Of a DNA stretch of 64,000 bases, positions 8,056 through 16,970 are shown one piece after another. The position numbers and the translations under genes were made by a program. The notes beneath the pieces are model-generated. The model was not told the DNA's origin, did not search any database, and saw nothing but the letters and a program-made list of their open reading frames with translations. The stretch is from an uncultured Alistipes sp. (GTDB lineage Bacteria > Bacteroidota > Bacteroidia > Bacteroidales > Rikenellaceae). Location: positions 10,813 through 74,812 of the forward strand of contig CAAGGL010000020.1 of NCBI GenBank assembly GCA_900769405.1, in the 5' to 3' direction. Every line of letters starts with the position of its first letter. Position 1 is the first letter of the stretch.

Positions 8056-9909
8056 TTATTTGATCTCTTTTTTCAAGGGCTTGAAGGCGCGCGAAGTCAT
8101 CTCGAAGCCCGCATTTTTATAGAACTCTACGAAGGTCAATCGCATCGGGTGAACGAACGACGAAATGGCCGACATAAAGAGGTTGATTCCGTGACCAATC
8201 AGCAGGATTGCCGATGCGCCCAGAATCTGGAAGATGGTGCCGACACCGAACTGCTCAACACCGCCGTCAAGACCCGTCAGACCCAATGCCAGCTGGTTGA
8301 ATACCTGCGCCAGCACACCGCCCGACAGACCGATTGCGAACAGACGGATATACGACAGCACGTCCGACAACAGACCCGTAATATTATTATAGGTATCCCA
8401 CAGACCCGACAGAATACTCATAATCGGGTTCTTGCCGTTGAACAGCAGCATCATTGCCACACCTGCGCCGGCCGCCGCAAAGAATGCGGGCGACGATGCG
8501 GTGAAGAAGGGAATGGTCCAATCCTCGTTCAACATCGGCAGTGCGATAGCCAATACGGCCGAGAGCAACACCACGAACCAACCGAGCAACGAAACGGCAC
8601 TCTTGAAACCGAACAGCTTGGTCTTCATCACGATGTTGATCGCCATACCGAACATAATCTGGAACACACCGAGCGCCAACGCGATCGCGAAGAAATCGTT
8701 CTGGAAATCCAGGAACGGCGACTTAGCAATGCTCTCGTAGCCCAACATTTCGGGGATGCTCAATCCGAACAACGAGCCGGTGTACAGACCAAACAGCGTG
8801 GTCGCACCACCGCAGACCATAGTCAGCAACGAGGCTGTCTTCAAGCTCTGACCGCCCTTGAAGTAGAGCGCCAGACCTGCTGCCAGCAGAATTGCACCAT
8901 AACCTGCGTCGTTCAAGCAGATTGCAAAGAACAACATATAGAACGGACCAAAGAAGGGCGTCATATCGAGCGTACCATACTTCGGCAGTGCGTACATACC
9001 GCCAATCAGCTCGAACAGACGAGCAAAGCGGTTGTTCTTCAACTTAACCGGCGTATCGTCCTCCTCGGTGGGCTGGCTCTTCAAGTAGATCATATAGGGG
9101 TACTCTTCGAGCATTGCATCGACCTTCTCAGCGGTCTCGGCCTCAGCCCAACCCTCCATAATGACCAGCTTGCCATCGGCAGCCTTCTCGCCCGAAGCCA
9201 CAACCTTCGATAGCTGCAACTTCTCGCGCGCCTCGGCTGCCATAGCCGCAACCTTGTCGGCCGTCGCTGCTGCACGTGCTACAACCTCATCGGTCTTAGC
9301 CAATGCCGCACTCTTCTCTGCCGCCAAAGCCTCAGCCTCGCGGTAGCTCATCGCGGGAGCCTTAACCTCCTCGGCCTCGATCTCGATCTCAGCATCGGGC
9401 GTCGCAACCACAACGAAGTAGCTCTGACCACCCTGCTCCGAGATCGGCGCGATCGTGTAGCGCTCGTTCCAAGCCGCTGCATTATCGTTGAACACGGTCG
9501 TCGTGCAGTTGAAATAGCGCAGAACGATACCCTGCTCGGCCATCTTTGCGATAGTTGCAGCAGAGAAATCACCCCACGACAACAACTCCTCGGCGCTCTT
9601 TGCATAGCGAACGATCTCGCCGCGCAAAGTCGCAGCCTCGGCCATAGCCGCGTTGTAAGCCTCGAAAGCCTCCTCGCCCGTAGCGAAGGGCTCACCTGCA
9701 ACAAATCCCTCCTCGGCAGCCTTTGCGCTCAATACCTCAGCCGCCTTGGTCTTAGCCTCAACGTCGGCAATCATTCGCAGGTCTGCCTCCGAAGGCTCCC
9801 AGCCGGTAACCGTCACATCGACCAGACCCAGCTCCTGCAAACGCTCCAAAAAGCGCTGATGTTCGCCGCTATACAGGACGAAATCGTATTTTATCATCTT
9901 GACTATCAT
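8056..9909 (-). CDS. ntpI: V-type ATPase subunit I (stator membrane subunit)
   Basis: A 617-residue homologue of subunit a/I, which forms the ion half-channels and anchors the peripheral stalk. The N-terminal half (about 1-310) is soluble, Ala/Glu-rich and partly coiled coil. The C-terminal half has about seven to eight transmembrane helices and the conserved SDVLSYIRLFAIGLSGG segment, with the Arg needed for ion transfer. The start ATG overlaps the subunit D stop (ATGA), so the two are translationally coupled. A second in-frame ATG lies four codons on. Confidence 0.95.
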   Translation of the reverse strand: MIVKMIKYDFVLYSGEHQRFLERLQELGLVDVTVTGWEPSEADLRMIADVEAKTKAAEVLSAKAAEEGFVAGEPFATGEEAFEAYNAAMAEAATLRGEIVRYAKSAEELLSWGDFSAATIAKMAEQGIVLRYFNCTTTVFNDNAAAWNERYTIAPISEQGGQSYFVVVATPDAEIEIEAEEVKAPAMSYREAEALAAEKSAALAKTDEVVARAAATADKVAAMAAEAREKLQLSKVVASGEKAADGKLVIMEGWAEAETAEKVDAMLEEYPYMIYLKSQPTEEDDTPVKLKNNRFARLFELIGGMYALPKYGTLDMTPFFGPFYMLFFAICLNDAGYGAILLAAGLALYFKGGQSLKTASLLTMVCGGATTLFGLYTGSLFGLSIPEMLGYESIAKSPFLDFQNDFFAIALALGVFQIMFGMAINIVMKTKLFGFKSAVSLLGWFVVLLSAVLAIALPMLNEDWTIPFFTASSPAFFAAAGAGVAMMLLFNGKNPIMSILSGLWDTYNNITGLLSDVLSYIRLFAIGLSGGVLAQVFNQLALGLTGLDGGVEQFGVGTIFQILGASAILLIGHGINLFMSAISSFVHPMRLTFVEFYKNAGFEMTSRAFKPLKKEIK

Positions 9910-10514
9910 ACCTTCTCGCCCTCCTCGGCTTGCTGATGTTTGGTTTTGACGATCTTCTGAGCACTCTTCGAGAGGTTCTCTTCGTCCTCTAAGAATCGTT
10001 TAATTTTACGTATAGCGTCCTCGTACCCGGGTATCTGTACCTTTTCGTAGAGGTTCACTTTTTGAGTAGTTTTCTTGCGGGCGTAGTCCAGCATTTCGCT
10101 CTTGCGATTTGCGATCTGCGACTCCAAACCGAGCATAGCCAACTCCTTCAAGAGGACTACACCGTCCGAAAGCCAAATCGGCGAGCTGAACAGATCATAA
10201 GATTTCTCCTTGAACTTCACGCCTTGCAGGACAGGTATGCGAACTCCGGCAATCTTCTGAGTGGAGAGTTCCACATCTTCGACAGCCAGCAAGTCGGCAT
10301 CAAACTCACCCCACAGCGCAACCATATAGTCGTAGCGAGCCGACAACTCGGCCAAGCGACGCTCAAAGTCAGCTGCGGTACCCTTCGCTTTCTTAACTTC
10401 AAGACGCAACGCACTCTCCTTACTCTTGATGGTAGGGAGCGCCTTCTGTCTCATTTTGAGCTGCTTTCCCAGCTCGCCAAGCGAAGTCTTGTTATATTGA
10501 AATTTAATAGCCAT
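9906..10514 (-). CDS. ntpD: V-type ATPase subunit D (central shaft)
   Basis: A 202-residue subunit D, which forms the rotating central stalk through the A3B3 head. It begins IKFQYNKTSLGELGKQLKMRQKALPTIKSKE, the usual N-terminal helix, and is almost all helical with a long C-terminal coiled coil. It lies 24 bp after subunit B and overlaps subunit I by 4 bp. No subunit F gene is present next to it, although D and F normally form a complex. Confidence 0.94.
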   Translation of the reverse strand: MAIKFQYNKTSLGELGKQLKMRQKALPTIKSKESALRLEVKKAKGTAADFERRLAELSARYDYMVALWGEFDADLLAVEDVELSTQKIAGVRIPVLQGVKFKEKSYDLFSSPIWLSDGVVLLKELAMLGLESQIANRKSEMLDYARKKTTQKVNLYEKVQIPGYEDAIRKIKRFLEDEENLSKSAQKIVKTKHQQAEEGEKV

Positions 10515-10538
10515 TTGCCTGTCGTTTACGGGGCTTGG

Positions 10539-11858
10539 TTACTTTTTCCAATACTTCTCGATCAACTCATTCTTGATCGCAACCTCCGACGGGGTGAAGT
10601 ACTTACCGAACAGAGTCCAAGCGATATCAAGCATCTGAGTGATCTCGATGTTTACGTCGATCGACAACAGCTTCTCCGAGTAGTCGTGAGCAAACTTCAA
10701 TGCACGCTCGTCGTAATCCGACAGGTCGAAACCGTTCTCCAACTTGGTCTTAGCGTTAGCTGCATCGGCATACAGACGTACGCAGGCATTCATCACCTGA
10801 GGATGATCCTCGCGAGTCTTCTTGCCGATAACCAACTGCTTCAAACGCGACAGCGAACGGAACGGGTCGATAATAACCTTACCCGTATCGGTATCGTTAC
10901 GCAGGAACAACTGACCCTCGGTGATGTAACCCGTGTTATCGGGCACAGCGTGGGTAATGTCGCCACCCGACAGAGTGGTTACGGCGATGATGGTGATCGA
11001 ACCGCCATTAGGCAGCTGAACAGCCTTCTCGTAGATCTTTGCCAAGTCCGAGTACAACGAACCGGGCATCGAGTCCTTCGAGGGGATCTGGTCCATACGG
11101 TTCGACACGATAGCCAATGCATCCGAGTAGAGGGTCATATCGGTCAACAGTACCAGAACCTTCTCGCCCTTATCAACTGCGAAGTACTCAGCTGCGGTCA
11201 GTGCCATATCGGGAACCAACAGACGCTCTACGGGAGGATTCTCCGTAGTATTCACGAAGCTCACGATGCGATCCAGCGCACCTGCATTCTCGAACACCTG
11301 CTTGAAGTACAAGAAGTCGTCGTTGGTCATACCCATACCGCCCAAGATAATCTTGTCGGCCTTAGCACGCAGTGCCACGTTTGCCATTACGGCGTTATAG
11401 GGCTGGTCGGGATCGGCAAAGAAGGGGATCTTCTGACCCGAAACGATCGTATTGTTAAGGTCGATACCTGCGATACCCGTTGCGATCAACTCGCTGGGCT
11501 GGATACGACGGAAGGGATTCACGGTCGGACCACCGATCACACGTGCCTCACCCTCGATCTGCTCACCGCCCTCGATAGGCTCGCCATAAGCGTTGAAGAA
11601 ACGACCTGCCAAAGCGTCGCTAACCTTCAACGTGGGGGGCTCACCGTGGAAAATCACCTCCGAGTTGGTGGCGATACCCTCGGTACCCTGAAATACTTGA
11701 AGCGTAACGTTCTCGCCGTTGAGCTTCACTACCTGCGCCAGCTTACCGCCTACGGTAGCCAACTCATCGTTACCAACGCCCGTAGCGCGCAGCGTTACGG
11801 TTGCCTTGGTAATGTTGTCGATTTTGGTATATATCTTCTGAAATGCTCTTGTTGTCAT
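10539..11858 (-). CDS. ntpB: V-type ATPase subunit B (regulatory head subunit)
   Basis: A 439-residue non-catalytic head subunit that alternates with A in the A3B3 hexamer. It shows the family pattern: an N-terminal beta barrel (about 1-75), a nucleotide-fold domain without a functional P-loop (GQKIPFFADPDQPYN), the SRMDQIPSKDSMPGSLYSDLA region, and a C-terminal helical domain. It follows subunit A after 17 bp. Confidence 0.97.
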   Translation of the reverse strand: MTTRAFQKIYTKIDNITKATVTLRATGVGNDELATVGGKLAQVVKLNGENVTLQVFQGTEGIATNSEVIFHGEPPTLKVSDALAGRFFNAYGEPIEGGEQIEGEARVIGGPTVNPFRRIQPSELIATGIAGIDLNNTIVSGQKIPFFADPDQPYNAVMANVALRAKADKIILGGMGMTNDDFLYFKQVFENAGALDRIVSFVNTTENPPVERLLVPDMALTAAEYFAVDKGEKVLVLLTDMTLYSDALAIVSNRMDQIPSKDSMPGSLYSDLAKIYEKAVQLPNGGSITIIAVTTLSGGDITHAVPDNTGYITEGQLFLRNDTDTGKVIIDPFRSLSRLKQLVIGKKTREDHPQVMNACVRLYADAANAKTKLENGFDLSDYDERALKFAHDYSEKLLSIDVNIEITQMLDIAWTLFGKYFTPSEVAIKNELIEKYWKK

Positions 11859-11875
11859 AGCTTTCTACTCCAAAA

Positions 11876-13630
11876 TTAATTGATTTTAGTTGCCAACCAC
11901 TCGTCAATCTGCTTGTCGTAAGCATAGTAAGACTCGCTCTTGTAAACCGAATAGTTCATCTGACGGAAGAGGTTGATCAGCTGCTTGAAGTAGCTCGAAC
12001 ACTCGTCGAAATCGACAAAGTCGAAGTCGTGCTCGCAAACCGACAAAACCTTCTCATACATATATTTCTGACGCTCGATCGGGCAGTTGCAATCGATCGA
12101 GTCGAATGCGTCCTGCTGCAAGATCACGAAGTCGATCAACTCGCTCTTCCAAAAACGCTCGTGGTACTCAACGGGTACACCGTCGTCACCCAAGATGTTG
12201 ATCTGCTCCGATGCCTCCTTACCGCGCTGAACCAGAGTCTTACCCTTATAGACCTTCTCAACCCAGCCCTTGCCGATACGCTCGTCCAGATAGTCGCTTA
12301 CCTCGGGGTACTCCAAGTACTTCGAGTAGCTATCCAGCGGGTCGATTGCGGGGTAACGCTTCGAGTCTGCACGACCCTGCGACAGTGCGTAGAAGCAACG
12401 TGCTGCCTTCTTGGTCGATTCGGTTACGGGCTCCTTCAAGTTACCACCTGCGGGCGATACGGTACCGATGAAGGTTACCGAACCGGTCGAGCCGTTGTTC
12501 AACTCAACCAGACCTGCACGCGAGTAGAAGTTCGAGATGATAGCCGACAGGTCCATCGGGAACGCGTCCTGACCCGGAAGCTCCTCCAAACGGTTCGACA
12601 TCTCACGCAGAGCCTGTGCCCAACGCGAAGTCGAGTCAGCCAGCAGCAGAACCTTCAAACCCATTGCACGGTAATACTCAGCGATGGTCATACCGGTGTA
12701 AACCGATGCCTCACGAGCCGCAACGGGCATATTCGAGGTGTTGCAGATGATGGTCGTACGCTCCATCAGCTTGTGACCTGTACGGGGGTCCTCCAACTCG
12801 GGGAATTCGGCGAAGATCTCCACAACCTCATTTGCACGCTCACCGCACGCAACCATAATGATGATATCAGCCTCAGCCTGCTTCGAAATAGCGTGCTGCA
12901 ACACGGTCTTACCTGCACCGAAGGGACCGGGAATAAAGCCCGTACCACCATCAGCGATGGGGTTGAACGTATCGATCGAGCGGATACCAGTCTCCATCAC
13001 GCGCGAGGGACGGGGTTTAGCTGCGTATGCGCGAATAGCCTGCTTAACGGGCCACTTCTGCACCATCGTAATCTCGTGATCCTTACCCTCGGCGTCGGTT
13101 ACAACTGCAACCACATCGGTAACTTTGTACTCACCTGCTGCTGCAACGCTCTTCACGGTGTAGTTCTCGGTCATCACGAACGGAACCATAATCTTGTGAG
13201 CAACCCACTGCTCCTGAACCTCGCCTAACCAAGCCCCTGCCGATACCTTGTCGCCAGCCTTTGCCAGAGGTTTGAACTCCCACTTGCGATCGAAATCGAT
13301 AGGATCGGTGATCGAACCGCGCTCGATGAACAGACCGTTCATCTTTTCGAGGTCGTTCTGCAAACCGTCGTAGTTACGCGACAAAATACCCGGAGCCAAT
13401 GTTGCCTCCAACATATGACCCTCAAATTCGACCTTATCGCCGATCTTCAAACCGCGCGTACTGTCGAATACCTGAACGTAGGCATCATCGCCTACAACCT
13501 TGATGACCTCGGCCATCATTCGGGTCTCACCGCACCATACGTGACAGATCTCATTCTGGCCAACTGCACCGTCAGCCTTCACGATCACGATGTTCGAGAT
13601 GATACCCGATACTCGCCCTGTTGTCTTCAT
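11876..13630 (-). CDS. ntpA: V-type ATPase subunit A (catalytic)
   Basis: A 584-residue catalytic subunit that hydrolyses or makes ATP. The P-loop GPFGAGKT lies at about residues 234-241, and the ADSTSRWAQALREMSNRLEELPG signature follows near residue 335. The non-homologous insertion typical of A subunits (about 110-190) is present. Length is usual for the family. It lies between the DUF2764 gene (33 bp upstream) and subunit B. Confidence 0.98.
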   Translation of the reverse strand: MKTTGRVSGIISNIVIVKADGAVGQNEICHVWCGETRMMAEVIKVVGDDAYVQVFDSTRGLKIGDKVEFEGHMLEATLAPGILSRNYDGLQNDLEKMNGLFIERGSITDPIDFDRKWEFKPLAKAGDKVSAGAWLGEVQEQWVAHKIMVPFVMTENYTVKSVAAAGEYKVTDVVAVVTDAEGKDHEITMVQKWPVKQAIRAYAAKPRPSRVMETGIRSIDTFNPIADGGTGFIPGPFGAGKTVLQHAISKQAEADIIIMVACGERANEVVEIFAEFPELEDPRTGHKLMERTTIICNTSNMPVAAREASVYTGMTIAEYYRAMGLKVLLLADSTSRWAQALREMSNRLEELPGQDAFPMDLSAIISNFYSRAGLVELNNGSTGSVTFIGTVSPAGGNLKEPVTESTKKAARCFYALSQGRADSKRYPAIDPLDSYSKYLEYPEVSDYLDERIGKGWVEKVYKGKTLVQRGKEASEQINILGDDGVPVEYHERFWKSELIDFVILQQDAFDSIDCNCPIERQKYMYEKVLSVCEHDFDFVDFDECSSYFKQLINLFRQMNYSVYKSESYYAYDKQIDEWLATKIN

Positions 13631-13663
13631 TATTCTATTTTTTGTTGTTATTTACTTCTAATG

Positions 13664-14512
13664 TTAAATATTCTCAATCGCCTTGCTGACAACCTCACGG
13701 CCACTGAGCGAAGCGATCAATTCGTCGTACATCGCGCGGCCCACACGCTCGTCGAGCGAGAACCAACGCTGCACGATATTCAGTTTCGACAGATACGAGA
13801 GAATCGTATTGATGTTGAAGTAGTCCTTCTCGGCCAGCTCATCAGACATCGACCAGCGAATGCGGTCAATCTTACGCTCCTTCTCGACCAGATTCTGCTC
13901 ATCGGCAACAGCCGCCACAACCTCGTCCAGATAGTCCAGCTCGCCCTTCAAACCAAAATCCGAAGCCGAACTACGCGACAAAGCATCAGCGATGACACCG
14001 CCACCGACAACAACATTCGCAACATCTTTTCCGCTACGGCGTGCTGCATAAGCTGCACACACGTTGCGGAGCGTACGATCGAACTCGGCCCAAGCACGCA
14101 GATAGCTGCAACCCGACGCGGCGCAAGCCTTGTAATACGCCGTGTAGAGATTGTGCTCAATGGGCAACGACAGATCGACACGTCCCACCGCCTCCTCGTT
14201 CTCGGGATCGGCGTATGCGCGAAGCACCTCGGCCACATATTGAGGCAACGCAGTCGGGCGCGCCAGCTGCTGCTCCAACTCCTCACGCGAGAAGTTACCC
14301 AGCACATTGAAGCGCGAACGACCGGCCTTCAAGCCGATGATATTCTCAATGTCGTAGTAGCCATAGAACAGTTCGAGTGCGTGGCGATCACTCTTGTTGA
14401 GCTCCTCACGGATCTCGTCGATCACCTCGCGCGCGTCGAAACCCTTCTTATCGGCTTCGAGCGTGTACTCGCGCAGGCTGGCTACCAGACAATAGTAATT
14501 CTTGTTAAACAT
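13664..14512 (-). CDS. DUF2764 protein, probable V-ATPase C-like subunit
   Basis: A 282-residue helical protein starting MFNKNYYCLVASLREY, which I recognise as DUF2764. The family occurs between E and A in V-ATPase operons of Bacteroidetes and Chlamydiae that lack an annotated subunit C. The region has no membrane segment and no catalytic motif. Its place in the operon, and the absence of C, F and G here, suggest it does the job of subunit C (the funnel between the rotor ring and shaft). This role is inference from context. Confidence 0.85.
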   Translation of the reverse strand: MFNKNYYCLVASLREYTLEADKKGFDAREVIDEIREELNKSDRHALELFYGYYDIENIIGLKAGRSRFNVLGNFSREELEQQLARPTALPQYVAEVLRAYADPENEEAVGRVDLSLPIEHNLYTAYYKACAASGCSYLRAWAEFDRTLRNVCAAYAARRSGKDVANVVVGGGVIADALSRSSASDFGLKGELDYLDEVVAAVADEQNLVEKERKIDRIRWSMSDELAEKDYFNINTILSYLSKLNIVQRWFSLDERVGRAMYDELIASLSGREVVSKAIENI

Positions 14513-14521
14513 ACCGACGGT

Positions 14522-15145
14522 TTATTTACCGAAGATCAACGCAGCAACCTTATCGCGCAGGTACTCGCCCAGCAGCGCATTGAAATCCTCGTCCGAGAAA
14601 CTGATGTAGTAACCGCCATTCTTAGCGCCTACCTTGAAGCCGCTCTTCACATTCTTCGAGTAGCCAACCTCAACACCTGCTGCGAGCAACTCCTTCGCGC
14701 TCTTCTCCATTGCAGCATCCAGCTCAGCCTTTGCAGCCTCGGGCAACATTGCCGACAACGATACATTATCGCTCGATGCACCATTCCAGTTGTGTGCAAC
14801 TTCGATGAGCATCTTCTTAACGAACTCAGCGTCGAGATTTGCAGCCTTCACACCCTCAACGGTCGATTTAGCGATGATCATCTCTGCAACCTGCTCTTTG
14901 AGTTTTGCTACTGCCTGCTTGCCTGCCAGCGAGATCTCAGCCATCGAGTTCTTGCGCAGATCCTCTGCCTTAGCCTCAGCAGCCTTAACGATTGCCTCAG
15001 CCTCAGCCTTAGCCTCAGCAACCAAACGTGCAGCCTCAGCCTTTGCGTCTGCTACCAGCTTGTCAGCATCAGCACGACCCTTCTCCAAACCCTCGTCATA
15101 AAGTTTGCGAGTCAATTCTTGAAGTTTGTTTTCCATAATTTCCAA
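14522..15145 (-). CDS. ntpE: V-type ATPase subunit E (peripheral stalk)
   Basis: A 207-residue peripheral-stalk protein and the first gene of the operon. Residues about 20-80 are an Ala/Glu/Lys coiled coil with an 11-residue-like periodicity, as in E subunits. A globular C-terminal domain follows. The start may be the ATG at 15145 or the second one at 15136 (MENKLQE). The usual coiled-coil partner, subunit G/H, is not encoded nearby. Confidence 0.88.
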   Translation of the reverse strand: MEIMENKLQELTRKLYDEGLEKGRADADKLVADAKAEAARLVAEAKAEAEAIVKAAEAKAEDLRKNSMAEISLAGKQAVAKLKEQVAEMIIAKSTVEGVKAANLDAEFVKKMLIEVAHNWNGASSDNVSLSAMLPEAAKAELDAAMEKSAKELLAAGVEVGYSKNVKSGFKVGAKNGGYYISFSDEDFNALLGEYLRDKVAALIFGK

Positions 15146-15209
15146 ATCGATTTAATTATTTTATTTTAGTTATTTTCTGCTTGTTCCAAATATTGTCCGA
15201 AAGGAGTTG

Positions 15210-15241
15210 CAAAGGTACAAAACTTATTGCGAACGAGCCAA
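15210..15241 (-). promoter_or_regulatory. Promoter of the V-ATPase operon
   Basis: On the minus strand a perfect -7 TACCTTTG lies at 15217-15210, with TTG at 15241-15239 (spacing 21). The leader before subunit E is about 60 nt. Confidence 0.75.
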
Positions 15242-15334
15242 TTTTTCGGGTGGTTTTATTACGGTTTTTACCATATTAATAGAGAATTTGTCGCATATCG
15301 GTTTTCGAGGTCCGATTTTCGGATGTTTTCTTAC

Positions 15335-15364
15335 GAAAAAAGCCGCGCTCCAAAGAACGCGGCT
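15335..15364 (-). terminator. Terminator of the DUF4301 gene
   Basis: On the minus strand AGCCGCG...CGCGGCT is followed by TTTTTT, just after the stop at 15393. Confidence 0.85.
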
Positions 15365-15392
15365 GATATTCATTTTGTGAGTCCGATTTGAA

Positions 15393-16835
15393 CTACTGAT
15401 GCTCGGGGCGGAGCAGGTCGTTCACAACCTTCACGGGCGAGAATGTTGCCAAGGGCACATCTACGAAGATTGTTGTCCAATCGGCCATTGCACCATTCCA
15501 CAAACCGGGCAACTCCTGAGCACGCAGCTCACGGCCGTCCTTCGACTTGCTCGAAATGAAGCCCGTTGCGGGATCGGTGTACTTCGTGAGGTCAAACTTC
15601 GTACCGTCATAGCGTGCGGGAGCGCACACCAGATCAACGGGATTGAAGTGGGTTGCCGAACTCATCATCGGAGCATCCTCGGGCGAAATCTGGCTCGACT
15701 CGGCGATTTGCAGAGCGCACTCGCCGCGCTTACCCTCAACCCAGAACGGACCACCACCGGGCTCACCGTCGTTGCGAACCATACCGCAGACGCGGATCGG
15801 GCGATCGAGCAACTCAACGAGCAGTTCGGGAGTCCACTCATCGGGCAACTTGGTGCAGAGTTCGTCCTCGATCATCTGAGCGATCTCGGCAGTACGCATT
15901 GCCGAAGCACCCTCGCGCAGCTCCTTCAAAGCAGCGAAAGCACGCTCCTGCATCTCAACGAGCAGACCTGCCAAAGCCTTCTTATAGAGCACCGTATCGT
16001 CACGACGAGCGTCAGTGGTTACGTTGTCGATATTCTTGATGAAGATCACGTCAGCAGCGATCTCGTCGAGGTTTGCGATCAGCGCACCGTGACCTGCGGG
16101 ACGGAACAACAGCGTGCCGTCGTCGTTGCGGAACGGAGTGTTGTCGGGATTAACCGCAACGGTGTCGGTCGACGACTTCTGCACCGAGAACGAGATGTCG
16201 TACTTCACGCCATAGCGCTCCTCGTACTTAGCCACAACGCCGTCGAGCAACGTGCGGAAGCCCTCCATATGCTCGGGCGAAACGGTGAAGTGGATAGCCA
16301 CCTTACCGTCGCAAGCAGCATACTGCGCGCCCTCAACCAGATGCTCCTCGATAGCCGTGCGAGCCTCCTCGCCATAGCCGTGGAAGAGGATCAGACCCTT
16401 CGGTTTCGAGCCGTAAGCCAAGCCCTCCTTGATGATTGCCGAAACGGTCTGCTCGTCGGTAGCGTCGGCGGGCAGCAACTCGCGCAACTTCTTGCCGAAA
16501 GCGAACTTATCGACATTCTCGATCAGTTTGTCGATGTCGGCACCGCGCTTGCCCTCGTTCACGAACTCAAACAGCGACTTGAACATACGGGTTGCGGCAC
16601 CCGACGCGGGCACGAACTTCACAACACGCTTCTGACCACGCGCTGCATCGAACTTAGCGGCATACTCAGCAGCCTGCTCGGGAGTGAGTTTCTTCACGCC
16701 GCCGTTATCGGGCGAAGCGGCCGCTTTGACATTGAGGAAGGGGAATCCACGACGGAAGTTTTCGATCTGATGCTCAACAGCTTCGGGCGTCAAACCGTGT
16801 GCAGCGATCTGCTGCAAATCCTTTTCTGTAAACAT
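15393..16835 (-). CDS. DUF4301 family protein
   Basis: A 480-residue cytoplasmic protein of the Bacteroidetes family DUF4301, function unknown. The start MFTEKDLQQI at 16835 is preferred to an upstream ATG at 16880, because the extra 15 residues look like untranslated leader and would lie close to the promoter. The conserved core includes VKFVPASGAATRMFKSL (about residues 70-88), an FRPAGHGALI segment and a GFISSKSKDGRELRAQELPG C-terminal region. The Gly/Ala/Arg-rich segment resembles phosphate-binding loops of nucleotidyltransferases. I make no functional claim. It stands alone between terminators. Confidence 0.85.
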   Translation of the reverse strand: MFTEKDLQQIAAHGLTPEAVEHQIENFRRGFPFLNVKAAASPDNGGVKKLTPEQAAEYAAKFDAARGQKRVVKFVPASGAATRMFKSLFEFVNEGKRGADIDKLIENVDKFAFGKKLRELLPADATDEQTVSAIIKEGLAYGSKPKGLILFHGYGEEARTAIEEHLVEGAQYAACDGKVAIHFTVSPEHMEGFRTLLDGVVAKYEERYGVKYDISFSVQKSSTDTVAVNPDNTPFRNDDGTLLFRPAGHGALIANLDEIAADVIFIKNIDNVTTDARRDDTVLYKKALAGLLVEMQERAFAALKELREGASAMRTAEIAQMIEDELCTKLPDEWTPELLVELLDRPIRVCGMVRNDGEPGGGPFWVEGKRGECALQIAESSQISPEDAPMMSSATHFNPVDLVCAPARYDGTKFDLTKYTDPATGFISSKSKDGRELRAQELPGLWNGAMADWTTIFVDVPLATFSPVKVVNDLLRPEHQ

Positions 16836-16892
16836 TGGTCTAAATAGGTTTTTATTATTAGTTGTTTTTGCTATTTGCATACTTAGGCATCG

Positions 16893-16923
16893 TAAATATA
16901 GGATTTATTTTCCAATCTCGCAA
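16893..16923 (-). promoter_or_regulatory. Probable promoter of the DUF4301 gene
   Basis: On the minus strand TATATTTA (one mismatch to TAnnTTTG) lies at 16900-16893, with TTG at 16923-16921 (spacing 20). Confidence 0.45.
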
Positions 16924-16953
16924 CTTTCGATAGGAGATTTGTGCCTTTTTTCA

Positions 16954-16961
16954 TACCTTTG
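16954..16961 (+). promoter_or_regulatory. -7 element of the murB-tilS-holA transcript
   Basis: A perfect TACCTTTG stands only 9 bp before the murB ATG at 16971. No well-placed TTG is visible. If transcription starts about 7 bp downstream, the leader is only a few bases. Confidence 0.5.
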
Positions 16962-16970
16962 TACTTTGAT

